Below are positions 46,077-54,282 of a stretch of 64,000 bases of DNA, piece after piece. The first letter of the stretch is position 1; each line of letters opens with the position of its first letter. Origin of the DNA: Cryptosporangium minutisporangium. Lineage in GTDB: Bacteria; Actinomycetota; Actinomycetes; Mycobacteriales; Cryptosporangiaceae. Below the pieces are notes generated by a model. The model was not told the origin of the DNA and did no database searches. It worked only from the letters and a program-made list of their open reading frames with translations. The position numbers and the translations under genes were made by a program. The stretch lies in the NCBI RefSeq assembly GCF_039536245.1, contig NZ_BAAAYN010000024.1, positions 166,609-230,608 on the forward strand. Direction: 5' to 3'.

Positions 46077-46756
46077 CGGTCCCCCAGCGCGGTCAGCACG
46101 GCCCGCACCTCGTCCGCCGAGGTCCGGTCCCGGCCCCCCACCGGCGCCATCGCGCGCAGGTGCACCTCCGGCACGCCGGTGTGCGCGACCAGCGCCGCGA
46201 CGTTGGGTGACCGCACCGACCCGCCCGCGAGGACCGCGAGCCGACCGTCGGCGTGCTCGACCAGAGCCCGGAGCCGGTCGCGGCCCTCCGCGGCGGTGCC
46301 AGGACCTCCCCCGGTGAGCACCCGGCGCACGCCCAGCCCGGCCAGCGTGTCCAGCGCTTCGAACTGGTCGTCCACCTGGTCGAACGCGCGGCTGAACGTC
46401 ACCGGCGCACCACCGCACTCCGCGAGCAGCTCGGACAGCGCCGGAACGTCCACCCGCCCGGACGGCGTCAGCCCGGACAGCACGAACCCCACCCGCGGAT
46501 ACCGCGCGAACGTCCGGATGTCGAACCGCATCACCCGCACCTCGTCGGCGGAGTACACGAAGTCCCCGCCGCGCGGCCGGATCAGCACCTGGACGCCGAC
46601 CCGCGACGTCGCCCCGACGACGGCGTCCAGCATGCCGTGGCTCGGCGTGATACCGCCCTCCAGCAGGTCGGCGCAGAGCTCGATCCGGTCCGCGCCGCAG
46701 GCCTCCGCGATCCTGGCCCCGTCGACGTCGTCCACGCAGATCTCGACGAGCGTCAC
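46073..46756 (-). CDS. cutC: CutC family protein
   Basis: 227 residues. Has the CutC TIM-barrel pattern: start VEICVDDVDGARIAEACGADRIELCADLLEGGITPSHGM in pieces, VQVLIRPRGGDFVYSADE, VGFVLSGLTPSGRVD, FSRAFDQVDD, GVRRVLTGGGPGTAAEG and VLAGGSVRSPNVAAL. The family is historically linked to copper homeostasis, but that role is doubtful in many bacteria. Here it overlaps both the asparaginase and the ROK kinase by four bases, a context suggesting carbohydrate or small-molecule metabolism instead. Confidence 0.92.
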   Translation of the reverse strand: MTLVEICVDDVDGARIAEACGADRIELCADLLEGGITPSHGMLDAVVGATSRVGVQVLIRPRGGDFVYSADEVRVMRFDIRTFARYPRVGFVLSGLTPSGRVDVPALSELLAECGGAPVTFSRAFDQVDDQFEALDTLAGLGVRRVLTGGGPGTAAEGRDRLRALVEHADGRLAVLAGGSVRSPNVAALVAHTGVPEVHLRAMAPVGGRDRTSADEVRAVLTALGDR

Positions 46757-47730
46757 CGCGGCCCGACCGAAGCGAGCTCCGCCACGTCGACGCCGAGCCG
46801 GATCCGGCCGACCGGCCGGCCGCCGCCGAGCACCGGCACCTCCGCGAGGTCACCCGCGTCGGACGTGTCGACACCGAGCGCGGTCAGCGCCGCGACCGCG
46901 AGCATCGTGGTGGCCCGCGGCGAACCGTCGAGGACCTTCATCGCGACCGCACGGCCGTCCGCCGCGGCCGCGATCAGGACGCCCTCGGCCCCGCCCTTCG
47001 CGACGACGCCGGGCACCCGGCGCATCAGCTCGGTGTTCACGTGCCCGGTCCCGGCGACGTAGAACGGCTCGGCGCGCATGGCGTCGGCGACCACCCGCTC
47101 CGGCGTCCCTCCGGCAGCGGTCACCAGCCGGGACGCGGCACGCGCCAGGCCGAGCGTGGTGGTGCCGAAGAGCGGCGCTCCGCAGCCGTCGGTGGTCACG
47201 TGGGTCACCGGCCCACCGCTGGCCTCCTCGATCGCGGCGCGGACGCGCTGCTGCACCGGATGGTCGGCGTCCAGGTATCCGGCCACGTCCCAGCCGTTGC
47301 GCACGGAGGCCGCGAGCATCGCCGCGTGCTTGCCGGAACAGTTCATCCGGATCCGCTCGGGCGGCGACCCGGCGGCGATCAGCCGATCCCGCGTCGGAAC
47401 GTTCTCCGGCCGGTCCGGCGGGCAGCCGAGGGCGTCCTCGCCGAGCCCGGCCGACGCCAGGATCTCCCGGACCACGGCGACGTGGGCGTCCTCGCCGGTG
47501 TGGCTGCCCGCGGACAACGCGGTGCCCGCGGCGTCCAGCTCCAGGCCGAGCGCGCGGCAGGCGACCGCCTGCCACGGCTTCACCGACGAGCGCGGCAGGA
47601 TCGGCGCGTCCGGGTCGCCGGCCGCGAACGCGACCCGGCCGTCCGCGGAGAGCGCGACCAGCGTGCCGTGGTGGCGGCTCTCCGCAAACCCGTCGCGTTC
47701 GACGACGGCCAGCTCAGCAAGGTCACTCAT
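46753..47730 (-). CDS. L-asparaginase II (pfam06089-type)
   Basis: 325 residues from ATG 47730 (frame open upstream in antisense of the permease, rejected). Matches the asparaginase II family: LAVVERDGFAESRHHGTLVAL, LPRSSVKPWQAVACRALG, LSAGSHTGEDAHVAVVREIL, RMNCSGKHAAMLAASVRNGWD, HVTTDGCGAPLFG and FYVAGTGHVNTELMR. It hydrolyses asparagine to aspartate and ammonia, likely in the cytoplasm since no signal peptide is visible. The gene overlaps the second permease gene by four bases, tying it to import of its substrate by the ABC transporter. Confidence 0.9.
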   Translation of the reverse strand: MSDLAELAVVERDGFAESRHHGTLVALSADGRVAFAAGDPDAPILPRSSVKPWQAVACRALGLELDAAGTALSAGSHTGEDAHVAVVREILASAGLGEDALGCPPDRPENVPTRDRLIAAGSPPERIRMNCSGKHAAMLAASVRNGWDVAGYLDADHPVQQRVRAAIEEASGGPVTHVTTDGCGAPLFGTTTLGLARAASRLVTAAGGTPERVVADAMRAEPFYVAGTGHVNTELMRRVPGVVAKGGAEGVLIAAAADGRAVAMKVLDGSPRATTMLAVAALTALGVDTSDAGDLAEVPVLGGGRPVGRIRLGVDVAELASVGPR

Positions 47731-48554
47731 GGGGTCTTCTCCGGAACGGGGGCGGCGGTGCGCCGCCGGGTGAACGTCTGCAGACGGTGGGCGGCGCCCG
47801 ACAGCGACAGGTTGCAGACCAGGTAAACGAGCGTGACGACGAGGTACGTCTGGACGAGCAGGTGGTTGTAGGCGGCGAGCACCTGGGCGCGGTACAGCAG
47901 CTCGGTGAACGCGACGATGTAGCCGAGCGAGGTGTCCTTGAGCAGACTGACCAGCTGGGACACCACCGACGGCGCGACCGCGCGCAGGGCCTGCGGAAGC
48001 ACGACCAGCCGCATCGCCTGGGTCCGGGTCATCCCGAGGCTCAGCGCGGCCTCGTTCTGCCCGCGCGGCATGCTGACGATCCCGGCCCGGAAGATCTCCG
48101 CGAACGCGGCGCTGTTGGCCACGGTCAGCGGCAGCACGAGCTTCCAGAGCAGCGGCAAATTCAGCCCGTACGCCGGCAACGCGAACAGCGTCACGTAGAT
48201 CAGCAGCAGGACCGGAAGCGTCCGCGCGATCTCGATGTAGGTCGCGGCCAGCCAGCGGATCGGGCGCACCGGGGAGAGCCGGGCGAGCGCCAGCACCAAC
48301 CCGAACGCCGCACCCAGCACCGCGACCAGGGCCGCGGCCTGCAGCGTGCCCCGCAGACCGACCAGCAGGTACTCCCAGATCGGCCACTCGCCGAACGGAC
48401 GCCACTTGTCGGCGTCCAGCTGGCCGTGCGACGCGAACTGCTGCAGCGCGAGCCCGACCACCACGGCCAGCACGACGACGGTGACGGCCGACGCGATCCG
48501 GATCCGGCGCCGCCCCCGCGGCCCGGGTTCGTCGAAGAGAACAGACGCGCTCAT
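47727..48554 (-). CDS. polar amino-acid ABC transporter permease (GluD/HisM-like)
   Basis: 275 residues from ATG 48554 (GGGGGCA upstream; an in-frame ATG at 48578 is eight residues longer). Membrane helix near 25-45 (VTVVVLAVVVGLALQQF), then the permease domain: LRGTLQAAALVAVLGAAFGLVLALARLS, TYIEIARTLPVLLLIYVTLFALP and the EAA loop SLGMTRTQAMRLVVLPQALRAVAPSVVSQLVSLLKDTSL. A long periplasmic loop between the first two helices is typical of the GluD type. It acts with the other permease, the binding protein and the ATPase of this operon. Confidence 0.9.
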   Translation of the reverse strand: MSASVLFDEPGPRGRRRIRIASAVTVVVLAVVVGLALQQFASHGQLDADKWRPFGEWPIWEYLLVGLRGTLQAAALVAVLGAAFGLVLALARLSPVRPIRWLAATYIEIARTLPVLLLIYVTLFALPAYGLNLPLLWKLVLPLTVANSAAFAEIFRAGIVSMPRGQNEAALSLGMTRTQAMRLVVLPQALRAVAPSVVSQLVSLLKDTSLGYIVAFTELLYRAQVLAAYNHLLVQTYLVVTLVYLVCNLSLSGAAHRLQTFTRRRTAAPVPEKTP

Positions 48555-48582
48555 CGGTGCCCCCTGCTCTTCACGCAAGCGC

Positions 48583-49227
48583 TCATCGGACGATCGCCAC
48601 CCGACGCTCCACCACGCCGGTCGACAGCCCGATCACGAGCGCGAGCGCCATGTAGGCGAGCCCGGCGCCGACGAAGATCGGGATCGGCTGGGCGTGCACG
48701 AGGTTGACCTTGTTCGCGCTGGCGGTCAGCTCGACCACGCCGACGGCCGCGGCGAGCGAGGTGTTCATGACCAGCGCGATCATCACGTTGCCGACCGGCT
48801 GGACGACGGCGCGCAGCGCTTGCGGCAGGATCACCAGCCGCAGCGACTGGAAGAACGTCAGGCCCAGTGCGCGCGCGGCCTCCGCCTGGCCCATCGACAC
48901 CGTGTTGATGCCGCTGCGCACCGCCTCGGCGACGTACGCGGCCTCGTAGATCACCAGCACGACGACGGCCGTGGTGGTCAGCGGCAGCAGCAGCCCGATG
49001 TCCGGGAGCGCGAACACGAACAGCACGAGCAGCGCGAGCGCCGGCACGTTGAGGAAGAACTGCACGTAGCCGAACGCGAGGCCACGCAGGATCGGCACCG
49101 GGCTGACCCGGGCCGCGGTGACCACGACGCCGAGCAGCAGCGCGCCGACGCCGGCGACGACGGTCATCCAGAGCGTCGTCCACAGCCCGTCCAGCAGCGC
49201 GGGCAAATTGTCGAGCAGGACGTTCAC
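48583..49227 (-). CDS. polar amino-acid ABC transporter permease (GluC/HisQ-like)
   Basis: 214 residues from GTG 49227, chosen because GGAGGAG sits seven bases upstream; the ATG at 49278 would have no site. Helices LWTTLWMTVVAGVGALLLGVVV, FGYVQFFLNVPALALLVLFVFALP, TTTAVVVLVIYEAAYVAEAVRSG; EAA loop ARALGLTFFQSLRLVILPQALRAVVQPVGNVMIALVMNTSL. Smaller partner permease of the heterodimer. Lies between the binding protein (52-base gap) and the other permease (28-base gap). Confidence 0.9.
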   Translation of the reverse strand: MNVLLDNLPALLDGLWTTLWMTVVAGVGALLLGVVVTAARVSPVPILRGLAFGYVQFFLNVPALALLVLFVFALPDIGLLLPLTTTAVVVLVIYEAAYVAEAVRSGINTVSMGQAEAARALGLTFFQSLRLVILPQALRAVVQPVGNVMIALVMNTSLAAAVGVVELTASANKVNLVHAQPIPIFVGAGLAYMALALVIGLSTGVVERRVAIVR

Positions 49228-49279
49228 GCACTCCTCCAGACGAGGAGGTGCCGGGGCCGCGGCCCCGGCACCGAACACA

Positions 49280-50251
49280 TCAGGACCCGGGAACCGAACC
49301 GATCGCCGGCGGCTGCGGTGCCTCCGACTTCACGACGGTGCCGAGCGAGGCCTTCCAGACGTCGGCCCAGAGGCCCTGCTTCTGGATCGTGGTCAGCCAG
49401 GTGTTGACGAACTGCTTCATCGCCTCGTCACCGTGCTTCAGGCCGATGCCGTACGGCTCCTCGGTGAACGGGTTGCCGACGACCGTGATGTCCTTGTTGG
49501 ACGCGGCGTTGCTCGCAAGCAGCGTGATGTCCTGGACGTACGCGTCACCGCGGCCCTGGGTGAGCGCCTGGACGGCCTGCGGGTCGGTGCCGAACTGGAT
49601 CACCTTCGCGGTCGGGACCCGCTTCGGGATCTCGGTGACCGCCGGGGTGTTCGCGCCGACGATCACCGTCTTGCCCGCCAGGTCGTCGATGCTCTTGATC
49701 TCGGTGTTGCCGGTCTTCACCGCGACCGCCAGCCCGGAGGAGAAGTACGGCCCGGCGAACGTGACCTGCTTCGCCCGCTCCTCGGTGATCGTGTACGTGT
49801 TGAAGACGACGTCGACGGTGCCGTTGGCGAGGAGGGCCTCGCGCGTCTCGGTGGCCGGCGGCACGATCTCGACGCTCGGCTTGCCGAGGATGTAGATCGC
49901 GAGCGCCTTGGCCAGGTCGGCGTCGAAGCCGGTGACGTTCTCCGGGTTCGACGGGTCCTGCTGGGAGAGCAGCGGAGCGTCCAGCGCCTCGGCGACGACC
50001 AGCTTGCCGCGCTTCTTGATCTTCTCCATCGTCGAGCCGGGCAGGATCGCCGCGGCGTCCGCGACCGGAGCGTCGGCGAAGAGGTCCGTGGAGGCGGAAC
50101 TCGCGGCCGGGGGAACCGCGGAGGAGTCCGAGTCGGAGCCGCCGCCGCAGGCGGCCAGCGCGAGCGTCGCGACGGCGACCACCGCGGTGAGCAGCGAGGT
50201 CCGCGAGCGGCGGACACGGGCGGCGGTGAGGGCACGCCTTCTGGGCGCCAT
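49280..50251 (-). CDS. amino-acid-binding lipoprotein of the ABC transporter
   Basis: 323 residues, ATG 50251 with a GGAAGGAAAG site. Positively charged N-terminus and hydrophobic stretch (SLLTAVVAVATLALAAC) with lipobox LAAC (lipidated Cys 35), then a Ser/Asp/Ala linker. The mature part is a family-3 solute-binding protein: KRGKLVVAEALDAPLLS, NVTGFDADLAKALAIYILGK, ETREALLANGTVDVVFNTYTITEERAKQVTFAGPYF and a lysine/aspartate hinge. It is anchored outside the membrane and delivers amino acids to the two permeases. The NTYTITEERAKQVTF region resembles glutamate/glutamine-type binding proteins; the asparaginase downstream suggests asparagine or glutamine. Confidence 0.9.
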   Translation of the reverse strand: MAPRRRALTAARVRRSRTSLLTAVVAVATLALAACGGGSDSDSSAVPPAASSASTDLFADAPVADAAAILPGSTMEKIKKRGKLVVAEALDAPLLSQQDPSNPENVTGFDADLAKALAIYILGKPSVEIVPPATETREALLANGTVDVVFNTYTITEERAKQVTFAGPYFSSGLAVAVKTGNTEIKSIDDLAGKTVIVGANTPAVTEIPKRVPTAKVIQFGTDPQAVQALTQGRGDAYVQDITLLASNAASNKDITVVGNPFTEEPYGIGLKHGDEAMKQFVNTWLTTIQKQGLWADVWKASLGTVVKSEAPQPPAIGSVPGS

Positions 50252-50342
50252 CTGTCTTTCCTTCCTGCCGCCTGGTGGCGGCGGGTGTGCAGTGGGGGTT
50301 TGGCGGTCCGGCGGCTGCCGGAAGCTTCCGGGCCCGAGGGCG

Positions 50343-51080
50343 TCAGTGGCTCAGCACCTTCGCGAGGAAGGTGCGGGCGCGCTCGCTGCGGGCGTCGGTG
50401 AAGAACTCGTCCGGCGAACCGGACTCGACGATCTGTCCGGAGTCCATGAAGACGACGCGGTCGGCCGCGCGGCGGGCGAACCCCATCTCGTGCGTCACCA
50501 CGACCATCGTCATGCCGTCGGCGGCGAGCCCGACCATCACGTCGAGCACCTCGCTGACCATCTCGGGGTCGAGCGCCGACGTGGGCTCGTCGAACAGCAT
50601 CACCTTGGGGCGCATCGCCAGCGCGCGGGCGATCGCCGCCCGCTGCTGCTGGCCGCCGGAGAGCTGCGCCGGGTACTTACCGGCCTGATCGGCGATGCCG
50701 ACCCGCTCCAGGAGCTCCAGCCCGTCCGCCCGGGCGCGCGCCTTGTCGCGCTTGCCGACGTGGATGGGGCCGAGCGCGACGTTGTCCAGGATCGTGCGGT
50801 GGCCGAACAGGTTGAACGACTGGAAGACCATGCCGACCTCCGACCGCAGCCGGGCCAGCTCGCGCCCCTCCCGGGGCAGCGGACGGCCGTCGATGCGGAC
50901 CTCGCCGGACGTCACCGTCTCCAGCCGGTTGAGGCAGCGGCACAACGTCGACTTGCCGGACCCGGACGGCCCGACGACCACGACCACCTCGCCGGCGGCG
51001 ACCTCCAGGTTGACGTCGCGCAGGACGTGAGCGTCGCCGAAGTGCTTGTTCACGGCGGTCACCTCGATCATCGCGGTCAC
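50343..51080 (-). CDS. polar amino-acid ABC transporter ATPase (GlnQ/GluA-like)
   Basis: 245 residues from GTG 51080, six bases after GGAGGT; ATG 51071 three codons later is the alternative. Walker [10 protein letters not shown] (~40), Q-loop [10 protein letters not shown], signature [15 protein letters not shown], Walker [14 protein letters not shown] and H-loop VVVTHEMGF. Typical polar amino-acid importer ATPase. First gene of the seven-gene operon and transcribed divergently from the ROK-family regulator. The 91-base gap to the binding-protein gene contains no visible gene. Confidence 0.93.
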   Translation of the reverse strand: MTAMIEVTAVNKHFGDAHVLRDVNLEVAAGEVVVVVGPSGSGKSTLCRCLNRLETVTSGEVRIDGRPLPREGRELARLRSEVGMVFQSFNLFGHRTILDNVALGPIHVGKRDKARARADGLELLERVGIADQAGKYPAQLSGGQQQRAAIARALAMRPKVMLFDEPTSALDPEMVSEVLDVMVGLAADGMTMVVVTHEMGFARRAADRVVFMDSGQIVESGSPDEFFTDARSERARTFLAKVLSH

Positions 51081-51122
51081 GCCGTCACCTCCCGTCCCAC
51101 AGCAGTTCATCCAGCACGGCGA

Positions 51123-51152
51123 ACCGTAAGTCCAATTCTCGAAGCAAGTCAA
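51123..51152 (-). promoter_or_regulatory. promoter of the amino-acid ABC operon
   Basis: On the minus strand TTGACT (51152-51147), an 18-base spacer and TACGGT (51128-51123), in a short AT-rich island between the two divergent genes; the mRNA start would be ~35 bases before the GTG. The repeated CAATCG in the same island (51149-51161) may be part of an operator for the adjacent ROK regulator. Confidence 0.55.
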
Positions 51153-51194
51153 TCGGCAATCGAAGATTTACTCCGAACCTGGTACAACCATGGG

Positions 51195-52355
51195 GTGCAG
51201 CCGGATCCTGTCGCCCCTGACTCCCCGGGAGCCGTCCTCCGCCTGGTGCGCTCGGGTCAGGCCGCCTCCCGGTCGGACATCGCGCGGCTGACCCACGTAT
51301 CGGCGTCCACCGCGGCCACCCGCGTCGAAGCCCTGATCGGGCTCGGCTTCCTGCACGAAACCGGCGCCGGGCGTTCGCGCGGCGGGACCCGGCCGCGCCG
51401 CCTGGAACTGCGTACCGACGCCGGGACCGTGGCCGCCGCCGACCTGGGCGCCAACCATGCGTCGCTGGCGCTGTTCGACCTGGGCGGCACACTGCTGAGC
51501 GAACGTCTGCTCCCGATGGACATCGCCGAGGGTCCGGAGCGGGTGCTCGCCTGGGTGGTCGGTCAGATCCGCGAGATGAGCGACGCGGCACCGGCGCCGC
51601 TGGCCGGGCTCACCGTCGGCGTTCCCGGACCGGTCGACTTCCGCGCGGGTCGCGTCGTCTCGCCGTCCCGGATGCCGGGCTGGAACGGCGCGGACGTGCC
51701 GGGGGTGGCGGGGGCGCTGATCGACGTGCCGGTGCTGGTGGAGAACGACGCGAACCTGATGGCGCTCGGCGAGTTCTCGGCCGCTCCGGACGGCTGCGAG
51801 CACCTGGTGTTCCTCAAGGCCGGCTCGGGCATCGGCTGCGGCGTCATCGCGTCGGGACAGTTGCACCGTGGCGCCCGCGGCGCGGCCGGCGACATCAGCC
51901 ACGCGCCCGTCTCCGACCAGCAGGACGTGCCGTGCTCCTGCGGGCGCACCGGTTGCTTGGACGCGGTGGCGAGTGGTGCCGCGCTCGCGCGCCGACTGCA
52001 CGCGGCCGGGTTCGACGTGCACAGCACGTCCGGGGTGGTCGAGATCGCGCGGAACGCGGAGCCGGTGTCCGCGCGGATGTTCCGGGACGCCGGGCGCGCG
52101 ACCGCCGACGTGCTGGCGACGATCGTCAACTTCTTCAACCCGGACACGCTCGTGCTCGGCGGGCAGCTCAGCCAGGCCGAGCCCTACGTGGCGAACATCC
52201 GCTCGACCCTCTACGAGCGGTGCCTGCCGATGGCGGTGGAGAAGCTGGTGATCGCGCCGAGCCGGGCGGGGCGGCTGGCGGGTGTGATCGGCGGTGGCCG
52301 GCTGATGCTGGAGCACCTGTTCGACCCCCGGCGGGTCAACGCGCTGGTGTCCTGA
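51195..52355 (+). CDS. ROK-family transcriptional regulator
   Basis: 386 residues from GTG 51195, with TACAAC six bases upstream, suggesting a leaderless message. N-terminal winged helix-turn-helix (VLRLVRSGQAASRSDIARLTHVSASTAATRVEALIGLGFL), then the ROK domain: AAADLGANHASLALFDLGG, GVPGPVDFRAGRV, KAGSGIGCGVI, zinc signature GDISHAPVSDQQDVPCSCGRTGCLDAVASG in pieces, and LVLGGQLS. Probably a repressor that binds a sugar-type ligand and controls the divergent ABC-asparaginase-CutC-ROK kinase operon. The presence of a second ROK protein (the kinase) in that operon fits a sugar or amino-sugar-linked regulon. Confidence 0.88.
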   Translation: MQPDPVAPDSPGAVLRLVRSGQAASRSDIARLTHVSASTAATRVEALIGLGFLHETGAGRSRGGTRPRRLELRTDAGTVAAADLGANHASLALFDLGGTLLSERLLPMDIAEGPERVLAWVVGQIREMSDAAPAPLAGLTVGVPGPVDFRAGRVVSPSRMPGWNGADVPGVAGALIDVPVLVENDANLMALGEFSAAPDGCEHLVFLKAGSGIGCGVIASGQLHRGARGAAGDISHAPVSDQQDVPCSCGRTGCLDAVASGAALARRLHAAGFDVHSTSGVVEIARNAEPVSARMFRDAGRATADVLATIVNFFNPDTLVLGGQLSQAEPYVANIRSTLYERCLPMAVEKLVIAPSRAGRLAGVIGGGRLMLEHLFDPRRVNALVS

Positions 52356-52396
52356 CACCCCGCGGCGGGCGTGGCCGGCACCGGCACACTGGGGCG

Positions 52397-52954
52397 GTGG
52401 AACCCGTGCTGACGATCGCCTCGCTCTCCGCTGCCGACGCCCGCGACGACCTCCTCGTCGCACGCCTGACCGACCTGGTCAACGAGGTCTACGCGGTCGC
52501 CGAGGAAGGGCTCTGGGTACCCGGCACCAGCCGGACGACGACGGACGAGGTCGCGGGCCTGATCCGGGCCGACGAACTGTGGGTCGCGCGGCTGGACGAC
52601 GAGGTGGTCGGGTGCGTCCGGATCCAGCGGCTGGACGACCACACCGCGGAGTTCGGACTGCTGGTCGCCGCGCCGAAGCACCGCGGCATCGGCGTCGGCC
52701 GGGAGTTGGTCCGCTTCGCCGAGGCGACCGGGCGCCGGGCCGGGGCGACGACGATGCAGCTCGAAGTGCTGATGCCGCGCGACTGGGCGCACCCGTCGAA
52801 GGAGTTCCTCAAGGACTGGTACCAGCGGATCGGGTACCGGGTCGTGCGCGTCGGCGACTTCGAGCCGGCCTATCCGCGGCTCGCGCCGCTGCTGGCGACC
52901 CCGTGCGAGTTCGTGATCTTCCACAAAGCGCTCACGAGCGGGTCCGACGGGTGA
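52397..52954 (+). CDS. GNAT-family N-acetyltransferase
   Basis: 185 residues from GTG 52397 (CACACT six bases upstream; probably leaderless). GNAT fold: LNEVYAVAEEGLW region, beta4 EFGLLVAAPKHRGIGVGRELVRFAE with the acetyl-CoA pyrophosphate motif HRGIGVG, TTMQLEVLMPRDW and a C-terminal WYQRIGYRVVRVGDFE with the family Tyr. Substrate unknown. It overlaps the end of the convergent MFS gene by 23 bases, so the two mRNAs are complementary at their 3' ends. Confidence 0.85.
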   Translation: MEPVLTIASLSAADARDDLLVARLTDLVNEVYAVAEEGLWVPGTSRTTTDEVAGLIRADELWVARLDDEVVGCVRIQRLDDHTAEFGLLVAAPKHRGIGVGRELVRFAEATGRRAGATTMQLEVLMPRDWAHPSKEFLKDWYQRIGYRVVRVGDFEPAYPRLAPLLATPCEFVIFHKALTSGSDG

Positions 52955-54197
52955 GCAGCAACGCCATCCCGGCGGCGCTGAGCACCGCCGCGGCGGCGAA
53001 CCCGGTTCGGTAGCCGAGGTGCTGGGCGATCCCGAGCAGCGGCGCCGAGAGCGTGGCGCCGACCGGGAACGCGTTGCTGAACAGCGTCGACGCGCGGCCC
53101 GGCCGGCTCGGCAGCAGGTCCTGGAAGTACGTGATGCCGATGCCCTGGATCAGCGCGATTCCGGCCGCGTTGAGCACCTGCGCGGCCGCGACCTGGCCGA
53201 CGCCGGTGGAGACCGCCACCACCGCGAAGTACGCCGCGGCCAGGGCCGGGCCGGCGAGGAACAACACCCGCACCGGAATTCGTACGGCGAGGACCCCGAA
53301 GACGAGCATCAAGGGAATCTCCAGCCCGGCGCAGAGTCCGAGGAGAAGTCCGGTGTCCCGGATGCTGCCGTGCAGTTCCTCGTCGACGAAGAGCGGCAGC
53401 GCCTGCACGCCCAACACCGCCGCGGTCTGCATCAGGACCAGACCGACGACGTTCAGCCAGAGCAAGCCCGGGGAGACGTCCCGCGCCCCGGCCGCGTGCG
53501 GGCCTTCCACCGGGCCCGACGCGACCGGCTCAGCCCCGGCCGTCGACGAGGCCCCGGCCGTCGACGGGACGTCGGCCGTCGACGGAACCAGGCCCGGCTC
53601 CGGCATCCCGAGCTGCGCCACCAGCGCCGCCAGCCCGTAGACCGCCGCGGCGACCGAGAAGATCAACGTGAAGCCGCCGAGCTCGATCAGGATCGCCGCG
53701 GCGAACGGACCGGCGACCCAGCTCGCCGAGAACAGCGTCCGTAGCGCGTTCGTGGTGAACGCGCCCCGCTCACCGGTGCCGACGGTGACGCGGGCGTACG
53801 CGAACAGCTGGGCCTGCAGCGCGGTCGAGACCGCCACCGCCGTCGCGGTCACGACCAGCAGCACCCAGTAGTTCCGGACGACGGCGCTCAGACCGCACCC
53901 GACCACTCCGGCCAGCGCCGCCCCGACGATCAGCCGGCTCCGGTGCGGGCCGGCGTCCGAGAGGCGCCCCAGCCAGCTCGACGCGAGCACGCCGGTCACG
54001 GCGGCGACTATCAGGAAGAGGGTGACCAGCACCGGACCGGCGTGCACGGCGTCGGTCAGGAACAGGGCGCGGAACGGGAACGTCATCGCCATCGACAGAC
54101 CGACCGCAAGGAACACGGTCGAGAGCGGGGCCCACCGCCGGATCGCGTCCGCAGATTTGGGGTGACTGGGCAGGGAGGCGACGAAGGGGGCAGGCAC
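52932..54197 (-). CDS. MFS transporter, sugar-efflux (SetA)-like
   Basis: 421 residues from GTG 54197, with CACGAT six bases upstream (leaderless form). Twelve predicted membrane helices in two bundles (e.g. LSTVFLAVGLSMAMTFPFRALFL; VTLFLIVAAVTGVLASSWLG followed by RLSDAGPHR, the loop 2-3 motif). A ~60-residue cytoplasmic centre contains a short Ser-Thr-Ala repeat encoded by an 18-bp tandem repeat. The second bundle includes GLLLGLCAGLEIPLML and ALIQGIGITYFQDLLPSRPGRASTLF, which suits Set-type efflux pumps. It likely exports sugars or drugs; the substrate is not certain. Confidence 0.85.
   Translation of the reverse strand: MPAPFVASLPSHPKSADAIRRWAPLSTVFLAVGLSMAMTFPFRALFLTDAVHAGPVLVTLFLIVAAVTGVLASSWLGRLSDAGPHRSRLIVGAALAGVVGCGLSAVVRNYWVLLVVTATAVAVSTALQAQLFAYARVTVGTGERGAFTTNALRTLFSASWVAGPFAAAILIELGGFTLIFSVAAAVYGLAALVAQLGMPEPGLVPSTADVPSTAGASSTAGAEPVASGPVEGPHAAGARDVSPGLLWLNVVGLVLMQTAAVLGVQALPLFVDEELHGSIRDTGLLLGLCAGLEIPLMLVFGVLAVRIPVRVLFLAGPALAAAYFAVVAVSTGVGQVAAAQVLNAAGIALIQGIGITYFQDLLPSRPGRASTLFSNAFPVGATLSAPLLGIAQHLGYRTGFAAAAVLSAAGMALLLTRRTRS
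53534..53587. repeat. 18-bp tandem repeat in the MFS central loop, three units
   Basis: Three imperfect in-frame 18-bp units sharing GGCCGTCGAC, encoding repeated VPSTA/ASSTAG in the cytoplasmic linker. Repeat number could vary without breaking the frame. Confidence 0.6.
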
Positions 54198-54282
54198 CGG
54201 CCCATCGTGCCCGGTCGATCCCCCGCTCGCCCATCGAGGCTCCGGCCGCCGCTCCGCGGCGGTCACCGCCGGAGCGGGGCGC

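Noticed and set aside
46077..46874. Long upstream extension of the ROK kinase frame
   Set aside because: It is an out-of-frame shadow of cutC; the kinase domain begins at ATG 46076.
47731..48405. Long upstream extension of the asparaginase frame
   Set aside because: Arg/Gly-rich shadow of the permease gene; family start matches ATG 47730.
51120..51180. Lower-GC island as a sign of horizontal transfer
   Set aside because: Only ~60 bases between divergent genes; best explained as promoter/operator DNA.
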